Below, piece by piece: positions 1-8,772 of a stretch of 64,000 nucleotides of DNA (its first letter is position 1; each line of letters starts with the position of its first letter). The notes under the pieces are model-generated. The model made no database searches. It was not told where the DNA came from and was given only the letters and a program-made list of their open reading frames with translations. A program made the position numbers and the translations under genes. This DNA is from Blastococcus sp. VKM Ac-2987 (GTDB taxonomy: Bacteria; Actinomycetota; Actinomycetes; Mycobacteriales; Geodermatophilaceae), in assembly GCF_026967805.1 (NCBI RefSeq), contig NZ_JAPVBG010000002.1, positions 629,011 to 693,010 of the forward strand, in the 5' to 3' direction.

Positions 1-526
1 CGTCGTCGGCCTTGCCGCGGGTCTGGTCCATGGCGTCGATGGCGTCGTCGGCCTTGCCGCGGGTCTGGTTCATGGCGCTGATGGCGTCGTCGGCCTTGCC
101 GCGGGTCTGGTTCATGGCGTCGATGGCGTCGTCGGCCTTGCCGCGGGTCTGGTCCATGGCGCTGATGGCGTCGTCGGCCTTGGCACGGGTCTGGTTCACC
201 GCGGCGATCGCGTCGTCGGCGTGCTGCCTGGTCACCCCGACCGCGGCGATCGCCTCGTCCGCGCCGGCGCGGGTGGCGTCGATGCGCGCGATCGCCCCGT
301 CCGCGTGGTCCAGCAGCGTGTCCACCCGGTCGACGACGCCCGACACCCGGCCGAGCAGTGCCTCGAGCTGGCCGAGGGCGGCCGCGGCGCGCGAGACGAG
401 GGCGACGGCGTCACCGACGCCGTCCCGCACGCCGCCTACCAGCGCGACGACGTCGGAGGGGCCGGGCACGGAAGGGAGGCGCACCGGGGGAACGCTACGC
501 AGTGCGCCGGTGGGCCACCATTCCAT
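1..526 (-). CDS. Repeat-containing hypothetical protein, C-terminus outside window
   Basis: An open frame read leftwards from an ATG at 526 runs off the left edge without a stop, so only the first 175 or so residues are present. The first ~30 residues are proline/valine-rich, followed by an alanine/valine-rich helical stretch. From about residue 103 onward the protein is a tandem 14-residue repeat of the type KADDAIxAMxQTRG, where x alternates D/S and D/N, preceded by degenerate copies (GADEAIAAVGVTRQ, HADDAIAAVNQTRA). The pattern predicts a long amphipathic helix or coiled coil. No catalytic motif, signal peptide or membrane segment is visible in this part. It is divergent from the LCP gene starting at 637. 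Function unknown; the opposite-strand readings here are shadows of this repeat. Confidence 0.75.
   Translation of the reverse strand, partial: MEWWPTGALRSVPPVRLPSVPGPSDVVALVGGVRDGVGDAVALVSRAAAALGQLEALLGRVSGVVDRVDTLLDHADGAIARIDATRAGADEAIAAVGVTRQHADDAIAAVNQTRAKADDAISAMDQTRGKADDAIDAMNQTRGKADDAISAMNQTRGKADDAIDAMDQTRGKADD
11..220 (-). repeat. 42-bp tandem repeat, about five units
   Basis: Units begin at 11, 53, 95, 137 and 179, each exactly 42 bp, encoding one 14-residue unit of the leftward protein. The first four are nearly identical, with single-base differences that swap D/S and D/N codons; the unit at 179 is more diverged. The array may continue beyond the left edge. Nearly identical units of this kind can change number by slippage or recombination. 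Confidence 0.9.
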
Positions 527-636
527 TGACCCCCTCGTGTCACCGGCTGCCGCGCGTCGGCGTGGCCCACGCCCGTCCGCCCGTATCGTGGGCCGACGGC
601 AAACGGACGAGCGGACGACGAGAAGGTGTCGACACC

Positions 637-2691
637 TTGGGGGATCAGCCGACGCGGGGCGGCGCGGGCGACCGCGACGTCCCCGGACGCACCCGCCACG
701 GGCGCACCGCCCAGGGGAGCGCCGCCGAGCCGGTCACCGTCGAGCAGCTGATCGCCCGGCAGGGCAGCGCGGTCGGCAACCGGCGCGCCGCCCGCCGGGG
801 CGCCGCGAACGGCCGCGCCGGTGGCGCCACGCGCGCGACGCCGGAGGCAGGCGAGCAGGCCGGGCGGTTCGGCCGTCGCGCCGCAGCGAAGCCGGACACG
901 GGCCCCGCCCGGCCCGACGACGCCCCCGCCGTCCGTGCCGGGCTGCCCCCGGTACCGGGCGCGAGCCGGCCGCCCGGACCGCAGGCGGGCCTGCCGCCGG
1001 TCCCGTCGGCGCAACCGGGGCTGCCGCCCGTTCCCGGGGCCGAGCCGGGGCTGCCGCCCGTCCCGGGGGCAGAGCCGGGGCTGCCGCCCGTTCCCGGGGC
1101 CCGGTCCGGGCTGCCCCCGGTGCCCGGCCGGTCCCCGGCCGACTGGGCGCCCGACGAGCGCCCCTCCCGGCGCAGCGGCCCGATCCCGCCGCTGCCCGGG
1201 CTCGCTCCGCCGCGACCGTCGGGAGCCACCCGGCTCCGCCCCGCCCCCCGCCCGCCGCGCAGCCCCGGACGTCGCCGCGTCGGGCGCGCGGCGATCGCCC
1301 TCGCCGGCATCGTGGGCGTCGTCGTCCTGTACCACCTGGCGCTCTACTTCTACGTCGACCAGCGCATCGACCGGGTGGACGTGCTCGCCCTCGACGGTGC
1401 CGAGGTGCTCGCCCCCGAGCTCCAGGAGGCCGCCGAGACCTACCTCGTCGTCGGCACCGGCATCCCGGGGCAGACCGGGGCGGCGTCGGTCGCGACCCTG
1501 GTGGTCTCGGTGGCCGCCGAGGGCGACCGCGCGGTGCTGGTGAGCGTGCCGCCCACGGCCCTGGTGGACACCCCGACCTGCCGCACGCCGGACGGCGACC
1601 TGCGGGACCCGGCCACGGAGGCGTTCGCCAGTTCCCTGCTCGAGGGCGGGCCGGCCTGCATGGTCCGGGCCGTCCAGCAGCTGTCCGGTCTGCGGATCGA
1701 CCACTACCTCGGCGTCGACCTCGCCGACCTGCCCGGGATGGTGGACTCGCTCGGTGGCGTGCCGGTGTGCGTCGTGCCGTCGGAGGCGACCGCGGCCGCC
1801 GCCACACCGCCCCCGCCCGGCCCCTCCGAGCTGTCCGGGCCGGCGGCGTCGGGCTTCCTGCAGCCGGGGGACAGCGGTGCCGACGTCACCGGGGCGGCCG
1901 TCGCCGAGCGGGCACAGCGGCTGCTCACCTCCACGCTGCGCGCGGCGATGTCCGCCGACACGCTGCTCGACCCGGTGACGCTGACCCGGTTCCTGACCCG
2001 GGCCTCGGACGCGCTCACGGTCGACGACCAGACGACGCTCGGCGACCTGCGGGTGCTCGCCGGCACGCTCGGCGACCTCTCGGGCGACGCGGTCCAGCGG
2101 GCCGGGTTGCCGGTCGCGCAGGTGGGCTACGTGCCGGCCGGCACCGAGGATGCCTTCGTGATCCTCGACGCGCCGGCCACCCGATCGCTGTTCGACGAGA
2201 TCATCGACGGCGCTCAGCTGCCGGCCGAGGTCGTGGAGGGGCAGCGCACCGAGCAGGCGGCCGCGCCCGAGGCCGCTCCCCAGCCGGAGGTGCCCGCCGG
2301 GTCGGCGCCGCTGGTCGTCCCGCCGGCGGAGGTCGCCGTCGACGTGCTGAACGGGACCGGCACCGCCGGGCTGGCCGCGACGGTCGCCGACGAGCTCCGC
2401 GGCCAGGGCTACGGCGTCGGCGCGGTCGGCAACGAAGCGGGCACGGTCAACGAGAGCGTGGTCCGGTACGGCCCGTCGGCGTTCGAGCGGGCCCGCACCG
2501 TGGCCGCCGCGGTGCCCGGCTCGGTGCTCCAGGAGAGCGACTCGATCGGGAACTCGGTGCAGCTGGTGATCGGCCCGGGCTACGCCGGCGTCGTGCCGGT
2601 GGAGATCGGCGGCCCGGTGGCCGCGGAACCGGCTGCGGACACGCCGGTGGCCGCCCCCCAGCGGGAGGCGGCCACCGTCAGCTGCGCGTGA
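637..2691 (+). CDS. LCP-family (degenerate) protein with C-terminal LytR_C domain
   Basis: A 684-residue cell-envelope protein. A basic, proline-rich cytoplasmic N-terminus carries repeats of the form PGLPPVPGA (residues ~100-165), then one membrane segment (about residues 222-240), an extracellular LCP-like domain (GLRIDHYLGVDLADL and DSLGGVPVCV are typical) and a LytR_C domain (VDVLNGTGTAGLAATVADEL) near the end. LCP enzymes attach polymers to peptidoglycan, but here the usual VSIPRD motif reads VSVPPTA and the later arginine motif is not recognisable, so transferase activity is doubtful. The start is a TTG preceded by GAAGG; no better ATG/GTG is in frame nearby. It converges on pstB with a 6-base gap, the position held by Rv0822c in M. 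tuberculosis. Confidence 0.8.
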   Translation: MGDQPTRGGAGDRDVPGRTRHGRTAQGSAAEPVTVEQLIARQGSAVGNRRAARRGAANGRAGGATRATPEAGEQAGRFGRRAAAKPDTGPARPDDAPAVRAGLPPVPGASRPPGPQAGLPPVPSAQPGLPPVPGAEPGLPPVPGAEPGLPPVPGARSGLPPVPGRSPADWAPDERPSRRSGPIPPLPGLAPPRPSGATRLRPAPRPPRSPGRRRVGRAAIALAGIVGVVVLYHLALYFYVDQRIDRVDVLALDGAEVLAPELQEAAETYLVVGTGIPGQTGAASVATLVVSVAAEGDRAVLVSVPPTALVDTPTCRTPDGDLRDPATEAFASSLLEGGPACMVRAVQQLSGLRIDHYLGVDLADLPGMVDSLGGVPVCVVPSEATAAAATPPPPGPSELSGPAASGFLQPGDSGADVTGAAVAERAQRLLTSTLRAAMSADTLLDPVTLTRFLTRASDALTVDDQTTLGDLRVLAGTLGDLSGDAVQRAGLPVAQVGYVPAGTEDAFVILDAPATRSLFDEIIDGAQLPAEVVEGQRTEQAAAPEAAPQPEVPAGSAPLVVPPAEVAVDVLNGTGTAGLAATVADELRGQGYGVGAVGNEAGTVNESVVRYGPSAFERARTVAAAVPGSVLQESDSIGNSVQLVIGPGYAGVVPVEIGGPVAAEPAADTPVAAPQREAATVSCA
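937..1128 (+). repeat. 27-bp-type proline-rich coding repeats
   Basis: Inside the LCP gene, imperfect units encoding GLPPVPGA/S-type nonapeptides occur about six times, several in direct succession (PGLPPVPGAE twice). They form a proline-rich cytoplasmic linker ahead of the membrane helix. Confidence 0.75.
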
Positions 2692-2697
2692 GCCGGC

Positions 2698-3477
2698 TCA
2701 GCCGAAGCGGCCGGAGATGTAGTCCTCGGTCGCCTTCTCGTCCGGGTTGCTGAAGATCTTCTCGGTCGGGTTGAACTCGATCAGCCGGCCGGGCTGGCCC
2801 ACGCCGTTGAGGTTGAAGAAGCCGGTCTGCTCGCTCACGCGCGCGGCCTGCTGCATGTTGTGGGTGACGATGACGATCGTGAACTTCTCCTTGAGCTCGG
2901 TCATCAGGTCCTCGATGGCCAGCGTGGAGATCGGGTCCAGGGCCGAGCAGGGCTCGTCCATGAGCAGCACGTCGGGCTCGACCGCGATCGCGCGGGCGAT
3001 GCAGAGCCGCTGCTGCTGCCCGCCGGAGAGGCTGGAACCGGGCCGGTCGAGGCGGTCCTTGACCTCTTCCCACAGGTTGGCCCCGCGCAGCGAGCGCTCG
3101 ACGAGGTCGTCGGTGTCCGACTTGCTCATCCTCTTGGCGTTCAGCCGCATCCCAGCCGCGACGTTGTCGGAGATGGACATCGTCGGGAACGGGTTCGGCC
3201 GCTGGAAGACCATGCCGATGTGACGGCGGACGGTCACCGGGTCGGAATCCGGCCCGTAGAGGTCCTGGCCGTCCATGACGACCTTGCCCTCCACCCGTGC
3301 CCCGGGGATGACCTCGTGCATCCGGTTCAGCGCACGCAGGAACGTGGACTTACCGCAGCCGGAGGGTCCGATCAGAGCTGTGATGCTGCGCGGCTCGATC
3401 GAGACGTTCACGCCCTGGACGGCGAGGAACTTGCCGTAGTAGATGTCGAGGTCCGACACCTCGATGCGCTTGGCCAC
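2698..3477 (-). CDS. pstB: Phosphate ABC transporter ATP-binding protein PstB
   Basis: A 259-residue ATPase that powers phosphate uptake through the PstA-PstC channel at the inner face of the membrane. Walker [10 protein letters not shown] is at residues 37-45, the signature LSGGQQQR at 150-157, Walker B VLLMDEP at 170-176, and the switch histidine lies in VTHNMQQ. Length and motifs match PstB closely. It is the last gene of the leftward pstSCAB set, 28 bases after pstA, and its stop lies 6 bases from the convergent LCP gene. Rv0820 holds the equivalent place next to mshD in M. tuberculosis. No phoU follows in this window. Confidence 0.97.
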   Translation of the reverse strand: MAKRIEVSDLDIYYGKFLAVQGVNVSIEPRSITALIGPSGCGKSTFLRALNRMHEVIPGARVEGKVVMDGQDLYGPDSDPVTVRRHIGMVFQRPNPFPTMSISDNVAAGMRLNAKRMSKSDTDDLVERSLRGANLWEEVKDRLDRPGSSLSGGQQQRLCIARAIAVEPDVLLMDEPCSALDPISTLAIEDLMTELKEKFTIVIVTHNMQQAARVSEQTGFFNLNGVGQPGRLIEFNPTEKIFSNPDEKATEDYISGRFG

Positions 3478-3505
3478 GAGTGGTCCCTTCCTGGGTGGAT
3501 GAAGC

Positions 3506-4591
3506 TCAGCGACTGGTCTTGGGAGCGAAGACGCGGCTGATCACGCGGGCGACCACATTGAGGCCCATCACCAGCATGATGAGGATGAGTGCCGCTGTCC
3601 AGGCGCGGTCGATGGCGTTCTGCGGCGGCACACCTGGCTGGGTCAGCTGGTAGAAGGCGTACACCGGCAGGGTGGCCATGCGACCCTCGAAGGGGTTCAG
3701 GTTGGTGCCGTTCGTGATGCCGACCGTCACCAGCAGCGGTGCGGTCTCGCCGATCACTCGCGCGATGGCCAGCGTGACGCCGGTCCCGAGGCCCGCGATC
3801 GCCGTGGGGATGACGACCTTCAGGATGGTGCGCCACTTGGGCACCCCGAGTGCGTAGCTGGCCTCGCGCAGTTCGTTCGGTACGAGCTTGAGGACCTCCT
3901 CGGCGGAGCGGACCACCACCGGGATCATCAGGACCGACAGCGCCACGGCGCCCATGATGCCGAGCCGGATCCCCGGGCCGAAGAAGATGACGAAGAGGGC
4001 ATAGGCGAAGAGGCCGGCGACGATCGAGGGGATGCCGGTCATGACGTCGACGAAGAAGGTGATCGACCGCTTGAGGCGGCCGCTGCCGTACTCGACGAGG
4101 TAGATGGCGGTCATCAGTCCGATCGGCACCGAGATGGCCGTGGTCAGCAGGGTGATGATGAGCGTGCCCATGATGGCGTGGTACGCACCGCCGCCCTCAC
4201 CGATCACGCCCTGGAGGGACGCGCCGAAGAACTCGCCGTCGAACCGTTCGGCACCGCGACGGATGACCTCGTACGCCAGCGACACCAGCGGCACCATGGC
4301 GATGCCGAAGGCGGTCACGACCAGGCAGGTCACGAGCCGGTCCGTGGCCCGTCGGTGACCTTCGACGACCCGTGAGATCACGTAGACCGCGATGGTGCCC
4401 AGGACCACGGTGTAGATGACCAGCAGCACGATGTTCGAGCTGGTCAGGGCGCCCAGGAGGAACGCCAGCGCCAGGGCCGCGGCAAAGCAGGCCCACGGCG
4501 CCCACCGGGGGAGCTTGCCGTCGCCGCGCCGCTCGGGAGGCGCGTCGTGGGGTCCGGTACCGGTGTTGCGCTGCTGGATCGACGTGCTCAT
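3506..4591 (-). CDS. pstA: Phosphate ABC transporter permease PstA
   Basis: A 361-residue inner-membrane permease with multiple hydrophobic segments and the EAA-type cytoplasmic loop (about [16 protein letters not shown]) that docks onto PstB. The first ~30 residues are polar and slightly longer than in many PstA proteins. Its ATG overlaps the pstC stop by one base (TGATG), so the two permeases are translationally coupled. It forms the phosphate channel with PstC. Expression is expected to respond to phosphate starvation, given the PHO-box-like sequence upstream of pstS. Confidence 0.96.
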   Translation of the reverse strand: MSTSIQQRNTGTGPHDAPPERRGDGKLPRWAPWACFAAALALAFLLGALTSSNIVLLVIYTVVLGTIAVYVISRVVEGHRRATDRLVTCLVVTAFGIAMVPLVSLAYEVIRRGAERFDGEFFGASLQGVIGEGGGAYHAIMGTLIITLLTTAISVPIGLMTAIYLVEYGSGRLKRSITFFVDVMTGIPSIVAGLFAYALFVIFFGPGIRLGIMGAVALSVLMIPVVVRSAEEVLKLVPNELREASYALGVPKWRTILKVVIPTAIAGLGTGVTLAIARVIGETAPLLVTVGITNGTNLNPFEGRMATLPVYAFYQLTQPGVPPQNAIDRAWTAALILIMLVMGLNVVARVISRVFAPKTSR

Positions 4592-5544
4592 CAGTTGGCT
4601 CCGGAGAAGTCGGCCCGGCGGTTGACGATCCAGCGGGCGAGCATGTTGACCAGGAGCGTGATCACGAACAGCACCAGGCCGCTGGCGATCAGCGTGTTGA
4701 CGTCCAGCCCGGTGGACTCCGGGAACTGCAGCGCGATGTTGGCCGCGATCGTCTGCGGGTTGGCGCTGGAAATCAGGGCGAAGGTGATCCCTGCGGCCGA
4801 GCCGGAGAGGATGATGGCGACCGCCATGGTCTCGCCCAGCGCCCGGCCCAGGCCCAGCATGGCGCCACCGATGACGCCGCTCTTGCCGTAGGGGATCACC
4901 GCCATTCTGATCATCTCCCAGCGGGTGGCGCCCAGGGCCAGCGCGGCCTCCGTGTGCAGCGTGGGGACCTGCGTGAAGACCTCACGAGAGATGGCGCTGA
5001 CGATCGGCAGGATCATGACCGCGAGGACCAGCCCGATGGTGAGCATCGTCCGCCCGGTGGCTGAGACCGGGCCGGCGAACAACGGGATGAAGCCCAGGTT
5101 CTCCTCGAGCCAGCGGTAGAAGGGGACGAGCCGCGGGGCGAGCCAGGCGATGCCCCAGAAGCCGTAGACGATGCTCGGGATCGCAGCCAGGAGGTCGACG
5201 ACGTAGCCGAGGACCTGCGCGAGCCGGCGGGGCGCGTAGTGGGTGATGAAGAGCGCGATGCCGACCGCGAGCGGGGTGGCCACCAGCAGGGCGATCGTGG
5301 CGGACAGCAGGGTGCCGAAGATCAGCGGCCAGACGTAGGAGACCAGCCCACCCTCTCCCGGGAGTTCCTCTGCCGACGCGGTCAGCGCCGGGAGGGACTC
5401 GGCGAGGAGGAAGACGGTCACCCCGGCGAGGATGAGGAGGATGAGGATCCCGGCGCCCTTGGCGCCGCCGGAGAAGATCCGGTCGCCGGGCCGCCGTACG
5501 GCCCTGGGTGCCGTCGGTTCCTGCGGGGGACTGGTGACTGTCAC
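4591..5544 (-). CDS. pstC: Phosphate ABC transporter permease PstC
   Basis: A 317-residue integral membrane permease, partner of PstA. The N-terminal ~25 residues are polar, followed by a first membrane helix (ILILLILAGVTVFLLAESL), and the conserved loop around ALGATRWEMIRMAVIPYGKSG contacts PstB. Separated from pstS by 115 bases that contain a strong hairpin, which would let PstS be made in excess over the permeases. Overlaps pstA by one base. Confidence 0.96.
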   Translation of the reverse strand: MTVTSPPQEPTAPRAVRRPGDRIFSGGAKGAGILILLILAGVTVFLLAESLPALTASAEELPGEGGLVSYVWPLIFGTLLSATIALLVATPLAVGIALFITHYAPRRLAQVLGYVVDLLAAIPSIVYGFWGIAWLAPRLVPFYRWLEENLGFIPLFAGPVSATGRTMLTIGLVLAVMILPIVSAISREVFTQVPTLHTEAALALGATRWEMIRMAVIPYGKSGVIGGAMLGLGRALGETMAVAIILSGSAAGITFALISSANPQTIAANIALQFPESTGLDVNTLIASGLVLFVITLLVNMLARWIVNRRADFSGAN

Positions 5545-5608
5545 CGCTGCTCCGTCTGCTGCGCGTCGGTAGGTGCCCGTCGGGGATGCCCGCCTGTGGC
5601 GGGCGGAG

Positions 5609-5645
5609 TGACGGCCCGGAGCGTCTCAGACGCTCCGGGCCGTCA
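5609..5645 (-). terminator. Strong intercistronic hairpin between pstS and pstC
   Basis: Perfect 18-bp inverted repeat (5609-5626 and 5628-5645) with a single central base, just downstream of the pstS stop. No T-tract follows on the transcribed strand. It may be a partial terminator or an RNA 3'-end stabiliser that raises pstS message relative to pstCAB; the sequence alone cannot decide. Confidence 0.7.
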
Positions 5646-5659
5646 CTGATGGTGCCGGA

Positions 5660-6778
5660 TCAGCCGGCGGTGATCGCGTCGATCGCCGACTGGTTCTGCT
5701 CGCGGAGACCGTCCGAGATGGGCGCCGAGCCGGCGGCGTCGGCCGCGGCCTGCTGACCCTCCTCGCTGATCACGTAGCCCATGAAGTCCTTGACCAGGTC
5801 CGCGGTCTCCTGCTCGTCGTACTCGATGCAGCCGATGTGGTAGCTGACCAGCACGATCGGGTAGTTGCCGGATTCCGTCGTGTCACGGGCGAGCTCGATG
5901 GCGAAGTCATACTCGCCTCGACCCTCGACCGTCTGGGAGTTCTCGACGACGGCGGCGGCGGCCTCGGCGGACGGCGCGACGAACTCCTCGCCCACGCCGA
6001 TGTTGGCGACACCGAGGTCGCCGGCCTGGCTCAGGTCGGCGTAGCCGATGGCGCCGTTGCCGGCGCCGACCGCGCTGACGACACCGGAGGTGCCCTGGGC
6101 GGCCTCGCCGCCGGGAACCGGCCAGACGCCGTCCGGCTCGTGCGGCCAGGCGTCGGCGGCCGCGGCGGCCAGGTACTCGGTGAAGTTGTCCGTGGTGCCG
6201 GAGTCGTCCGCACGGTTCACCGGCGTGATCGGCAGGTCGGGCAGCGTGGCGTCGGGGTTGTCGGCGGCGATCGCCGGGTCGTTCCAGTTGGTGATCTGCT
6301 GGTTGAAGATGCCGGCGACCGTCTCGGGCGACAGGTTCAGCTCGTCGACGCCCTCGAGGTTGTAGACGACCGCGATCGGCGCGATGTAGTTCACCATCTC
6401 GAAGACCCCGGACGGGCCGCAGCGCTCTTCCGCCTGCGCGAGCTCCTCCTCGTCCAGCGCCGCGTCGGAGCCGGCGAAGTCGGTACCGCCGGCGAGGAAC
6501 TGCTCCCGGCCGCCGCCCGAGCCGACCGGGTCGTAGTTGACGGTGACGTCGGGCTGGACGCTGTTGTACCCGGCGGCCCAGCCCTGCATGGCCGCCTGCT
6601 GGGCGCTGGAGCCCGCGCCGACGAGCGTGCCGCTCAGCTCGCTGCCGCCGCCGCTGCCGGTGTCGCTGCCGCCGCCGGCGGTCTCGGACTCGTTCGAGGC
6701 ACCGCAAGCGGCGAGCGCGAGGGTGCTGGCGAGCGCCACGGAGAGCGTGGTGGCGCGCGTCTTGGTGCTGAGCTTCAA
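5660..6778 (-). CDS. pstS: Phosphate-binding lipoprotein PstS
   Basis: A 372-residue periplasm-side lipoprotein that captures phosphate for the PstCAB channel. A signal peptide ends in the lipobox LAAC with lipidated Cys25, followed by a Gly/Ser-rich linker. Binding motifs typical of PstS are present: GAGSSAQ near residue 55, FAGSDAAL, and RADDSGTTDNFTEYL. First gene of the leftward pst set; a two-unit PHO-box-like direct repeat lies about 100 bases upstream of the start. Expected to be the most strongly expressed gene of the set under phosphate limitation. Confidence 0.96.
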   Translation of the reverse strand: MKLSTKTRATTLSVALASTLALAACGASNESETAGGGSDTGSGGGSELSGTLVGAGSSAQQAAMQGWAAGYNSVQPDVTVNYDPVGSGGGREQFLAGGTDFAGSDAALDEEELAQAEERCGPSGVFEMVNYIAPIAVVYNLEGVDELNLSPETVAGIFNQQITNWNDPAIAADNPDATLPDLPITPVNRADDSGTTDNFTEYLAAAAADAWPHEPDGVWPVPGGEAAQGTSGVVSAVGAGNGAIGYADLSQAGDLGVANIGVGEEFVAPSAEAAAAVVENSQTVEGRGEYDFAIELARDTTESGNYPIVLVSYHIGCIEYDEQETADLVKDFMGYVISEEGQQAAADAAGSAPISDGLREQNQSAIDAITAG

Positions 6779-6874
6779 CTCAGGGCCTCTCAGGTTCGCC
6801 CGGACCCGTTCCGGGCAGCGTTGGACCGACGAGGAGGACGGTAGGGAGCCCAGGTGGCGGGCTCCCCGTGCCGA

Positions 6875-6892
6875 GGTGAACGGCCGGTGAAC
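6875..6892 (-). promoter_or_regulatory. PHO-box-like PhoP site upstream of pstS
   Basis: Read in the pstS direction, two perfect GTTCACC heptamers are separated by four bases, an 11-base period. That is the direct-repeat consensus described for PhoP of the PhoR-PhoP system in Streptomyces. It sits about 97-114 bases before the pstS start codon. Function is inferred from this match and the neighbouring phosphate genes. Confidence 0.8.
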
Positions 6893-6963
6893 GGGCGCCG
6901 AGGATCTTGATGATCATGCGTGGCACCGGTCACGCTGCACGACTCCCGTGATCGGGGACACCA

Positions 6964-7000
6964 CTGCGCCCCGGCATCCGTCGGGGAGGCCGGGGCGCAG
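6964..7000 (-). terminator. Hairpin downstream of the PhoX-like gene
   Basis: Perfect 12-bp arms (6964-6975 and 6989-7000) with a 13-base loop, located 54 bases past the stop of the leftward PhoX-like gene and before the pstS promoter region. Likely ends that transcript. Confidence 0.65.
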
Positions 7001-7053
7001 TCGTCGATCGGTGCGTCAGCGCGCGGGCAGGGGCCGCGCGGGTGCACCCGGGA

Positions 7054-8532
7054 TCAGATGGCGCCCTTCTCCCAGGGGCCGCGGATGGCGAAGCTGACAC
7101 CCGGGGTCTGGATGTTGACGAACAGGACCTCGCCGTCCGGGCTGAAGCAGGCCCCGGCGAACTCGTTGTTCATGTCCGACTCCTCGCCCTCGATGCTGTT
7201 CCGCGCGAAGTCGAAGATCTCGCCGCGCTCGTTGAGCGCGCGGACGTACTGCTCGTCGCCGCCGTCCTCGCACAGGACCAGCCCGCCGCGCGGGCTGACG
7301 GTCAGGTTGTCCGGCGCGTCCAGCACCTCGGGCGAGGGGGACTCGAAGAGCAGGATCAGCTGGCCGCCGCAGCGGCCGCGCGGCCGGAACTCCCACACCT
7401 GGCCGCACTCGGCGTCACCGCCGCTGGTGGCGTTGAAGAAGATGCTGCCCCCGTCGTACCAGCAGCCCTCCAGCCGGGCGAAGGCGGCGCCACCCTTGGC
7501 GAAGCCCTGGTTGAAGACCGACGCCCGGGTGATGTCGGCCGGGTCCGGGTCGTCGATGGTGACCCACTCGACCTGCATCGGCTGCCCCACGCGGTCGCTC
7601 TGGCCCTCGTACGTCGCCAGCTGGGGAGAACCCTTGACGGCGAGCATCTGGAGGGTGCCGCCCTCGGCCAGGTAGCCCGGCTTGTTCGGGAGGAAGCGGT
7701 AGAAGCCGGAGGACGTGCCGCTGTCCTCGGTCTCGTAGACGGTCCCGTTCGCCGGGTCGACGGCCACCGCCTCGTGCGCGAACCGGCCCATCTCCCGGAA
7801 CGGACCGCGGCTCCGCTTCCGGTCGGGGGCGTTGGCCGGCACCTCGAAGATGTAGCCGTGGTTCTCGGTGAATCCGTTCTGGGTCCCGTTGACCGTCTCC
7901 TCGCAGCTCAGCCAGGAGCCCCAGGGCGTCGGACCGCCGGCGCAGTTGACCGACGTGCCGTTGAGGCTGATGAAGCTGTCGACCAGCGTCAGCGAACGCG
8001 TGTCGAAGGTCAGGGTCGTCGTCCCACCGGCGGCCACCGGGTCGTAGGCGGTCTCCGGGTCCCCGATCAGGTCGCGGTCGTAGTCGCGGCCGGTGTAGTC
8101 CCCCGGCTCCTGTCCCGCGTCGATCGGCGAGTAGCCCTGCTCGTGGTTGCGGACCAGCTTGATGATGCCCCGGTGGCTCTGCGGCTCGGTGAAGGTCGCC
8201 ATGCCGTCGTGCCGGCCGGGGGTGGGGTAGCCGTCGGAGCCGACGGCCGCCGGCAGGCCGAGGGCGGCGGCGTACTCGGCCGCGTGGCCGAACGACGCGT
8301 ACTCGAAGCCGGCCGGCAGGTGGAGCAGGGTCAGCCCGGTGGTCCGGTCCTCGGTGGGCTGCAGCGGGCCGTAGCCGCCGTTGTCCGGGGCCTTGAGCTC
8401 CTGGCCGCGCCGGCCCGGGGCGGCCAGTGCGCCGTGCGCTCCCAGGAGCTGGGTGCCGCTGGCCAGCATGGTCCCGGCGGTCACCGCTGCGCCGCGCTGC
8501 AGGAACTTGCGTCGATCGAACGAGGTGGTCAT
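7054..8532 (-). CDS. PhoX-like (DUF839) Tat-exported phosphatase-family protein
   Basis: A 492-residue exported protein of the DUF839/PhoX family, whose characterised members are Ca/Fe-dependent alkaline phosphatases. The N-terminus has a twin-arginine signal (RRKFLQ at residues 7-12) followed by an Ala/Gly-rich hydrophobic stretch ending near ALA. Conserved-looking blocks include NHEQGY, SWLSCEETVNG and GRFAHEAVAVDP, and PDNLTVSPRGGLVLCEDG near the end. The ATG at 8532 was chosen because AAGGAG lies about 10 bases upstream and the Tat motif follows directly; longer readings lack this. It lies next to pstS, a degenerate PHO-box-like repeat is upstream, and a tatB gene is nearby, all fitting a role in releasing phosphate from organic esters outside the cell. 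Actual substrate unproven. Confidence 0.85.
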   Translation of the reverse strand: MTTSFDRRKFLQRGAAVTAGTMLASGTQLLGAHGALAAPGRRGQELKAPDNGGYGPLQPTEDRTTGLTLLHLPAGFEYASFGHAAEYAAALGLPAAVGSDGYPTPGRHDGMATFTEPQSHRGIIKLVRNHEQGYSPIDAGQEPGDYTGRDYDRDLIGDPETAYDPVAAGGTTTLTFDTRSLTLVDSFISLNGTSVNCAGGPTPWGSWLSCEETVNGTQNGFTENHGYIFEVPANAPDRKRSRGPFREMGRFAHEAVAVDPANGTVYETEDSGTSSGFYRFLPNKPGYLAEGGTLQMLAVKGSPQLATYEGQSDRVGQPMQVEWVTIDDPDPADITRASVFNQGFAKGGAAFARLEGCWYDGGSIFFNATSGGDAECGQVWEFRPRGRCGGQLILLFESPSPEVLDAPDNLTVSPRGGLVLCEDGGDEQYVRALNERGEIFDFARNSIEGEESDMNNEFAGACFSPDGEVLFVNIQTPGVSFAIRGPWEKGAI

Positions 8533-8624
8533 GAACCGCTTCTCCTTGTGTGGTCCTAGGGGCTGGGGTGGCCCCAGGGCCTGTCGGACGTTAGGCACGG
8601 GAGGAGGCGCCGGGACGGCCCGAG

Positions 8625-8642
8625 GGCGAACCTCCGGACAAC
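8625..8642 (-). promoter_or_regulatory. Degenerate PHO-box-like repeat upstream of the PhoX-like gene
   Basis: In the gene direction it reads GTTGTCC, four bases, GTTCGCC: two heptamers with the 11-base PhoP spacing, matching the GTTCACC consensus at 5/7 and 6/7. It lies about 93-110 bases before the start codon. Weak alone, but its position mirrors the better box at pstS. Confidence 0.45.
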
Positions 8643-8772
8643 GGTCGGGGTCCCGCGTCCGCCCGGCGAGGGACCGGCCGGAGGAGCGCGGTCCGAGCCG
8701 CCTGCGGTGGTCGGCGGGTGTTCCTCCGGCGTTCACGTCGACGCCGTCGCGTGCCGCCTAACGTGCTCGGTC

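Noticed and set aside
12..2753. A 913-codon rightward open frame covering the left end
   Set aside because: It is the antisense of the repeat protein followed by an off-frame reading of the LCP gene; the peptide is Arg/Pro/Gly-rich with no domain.
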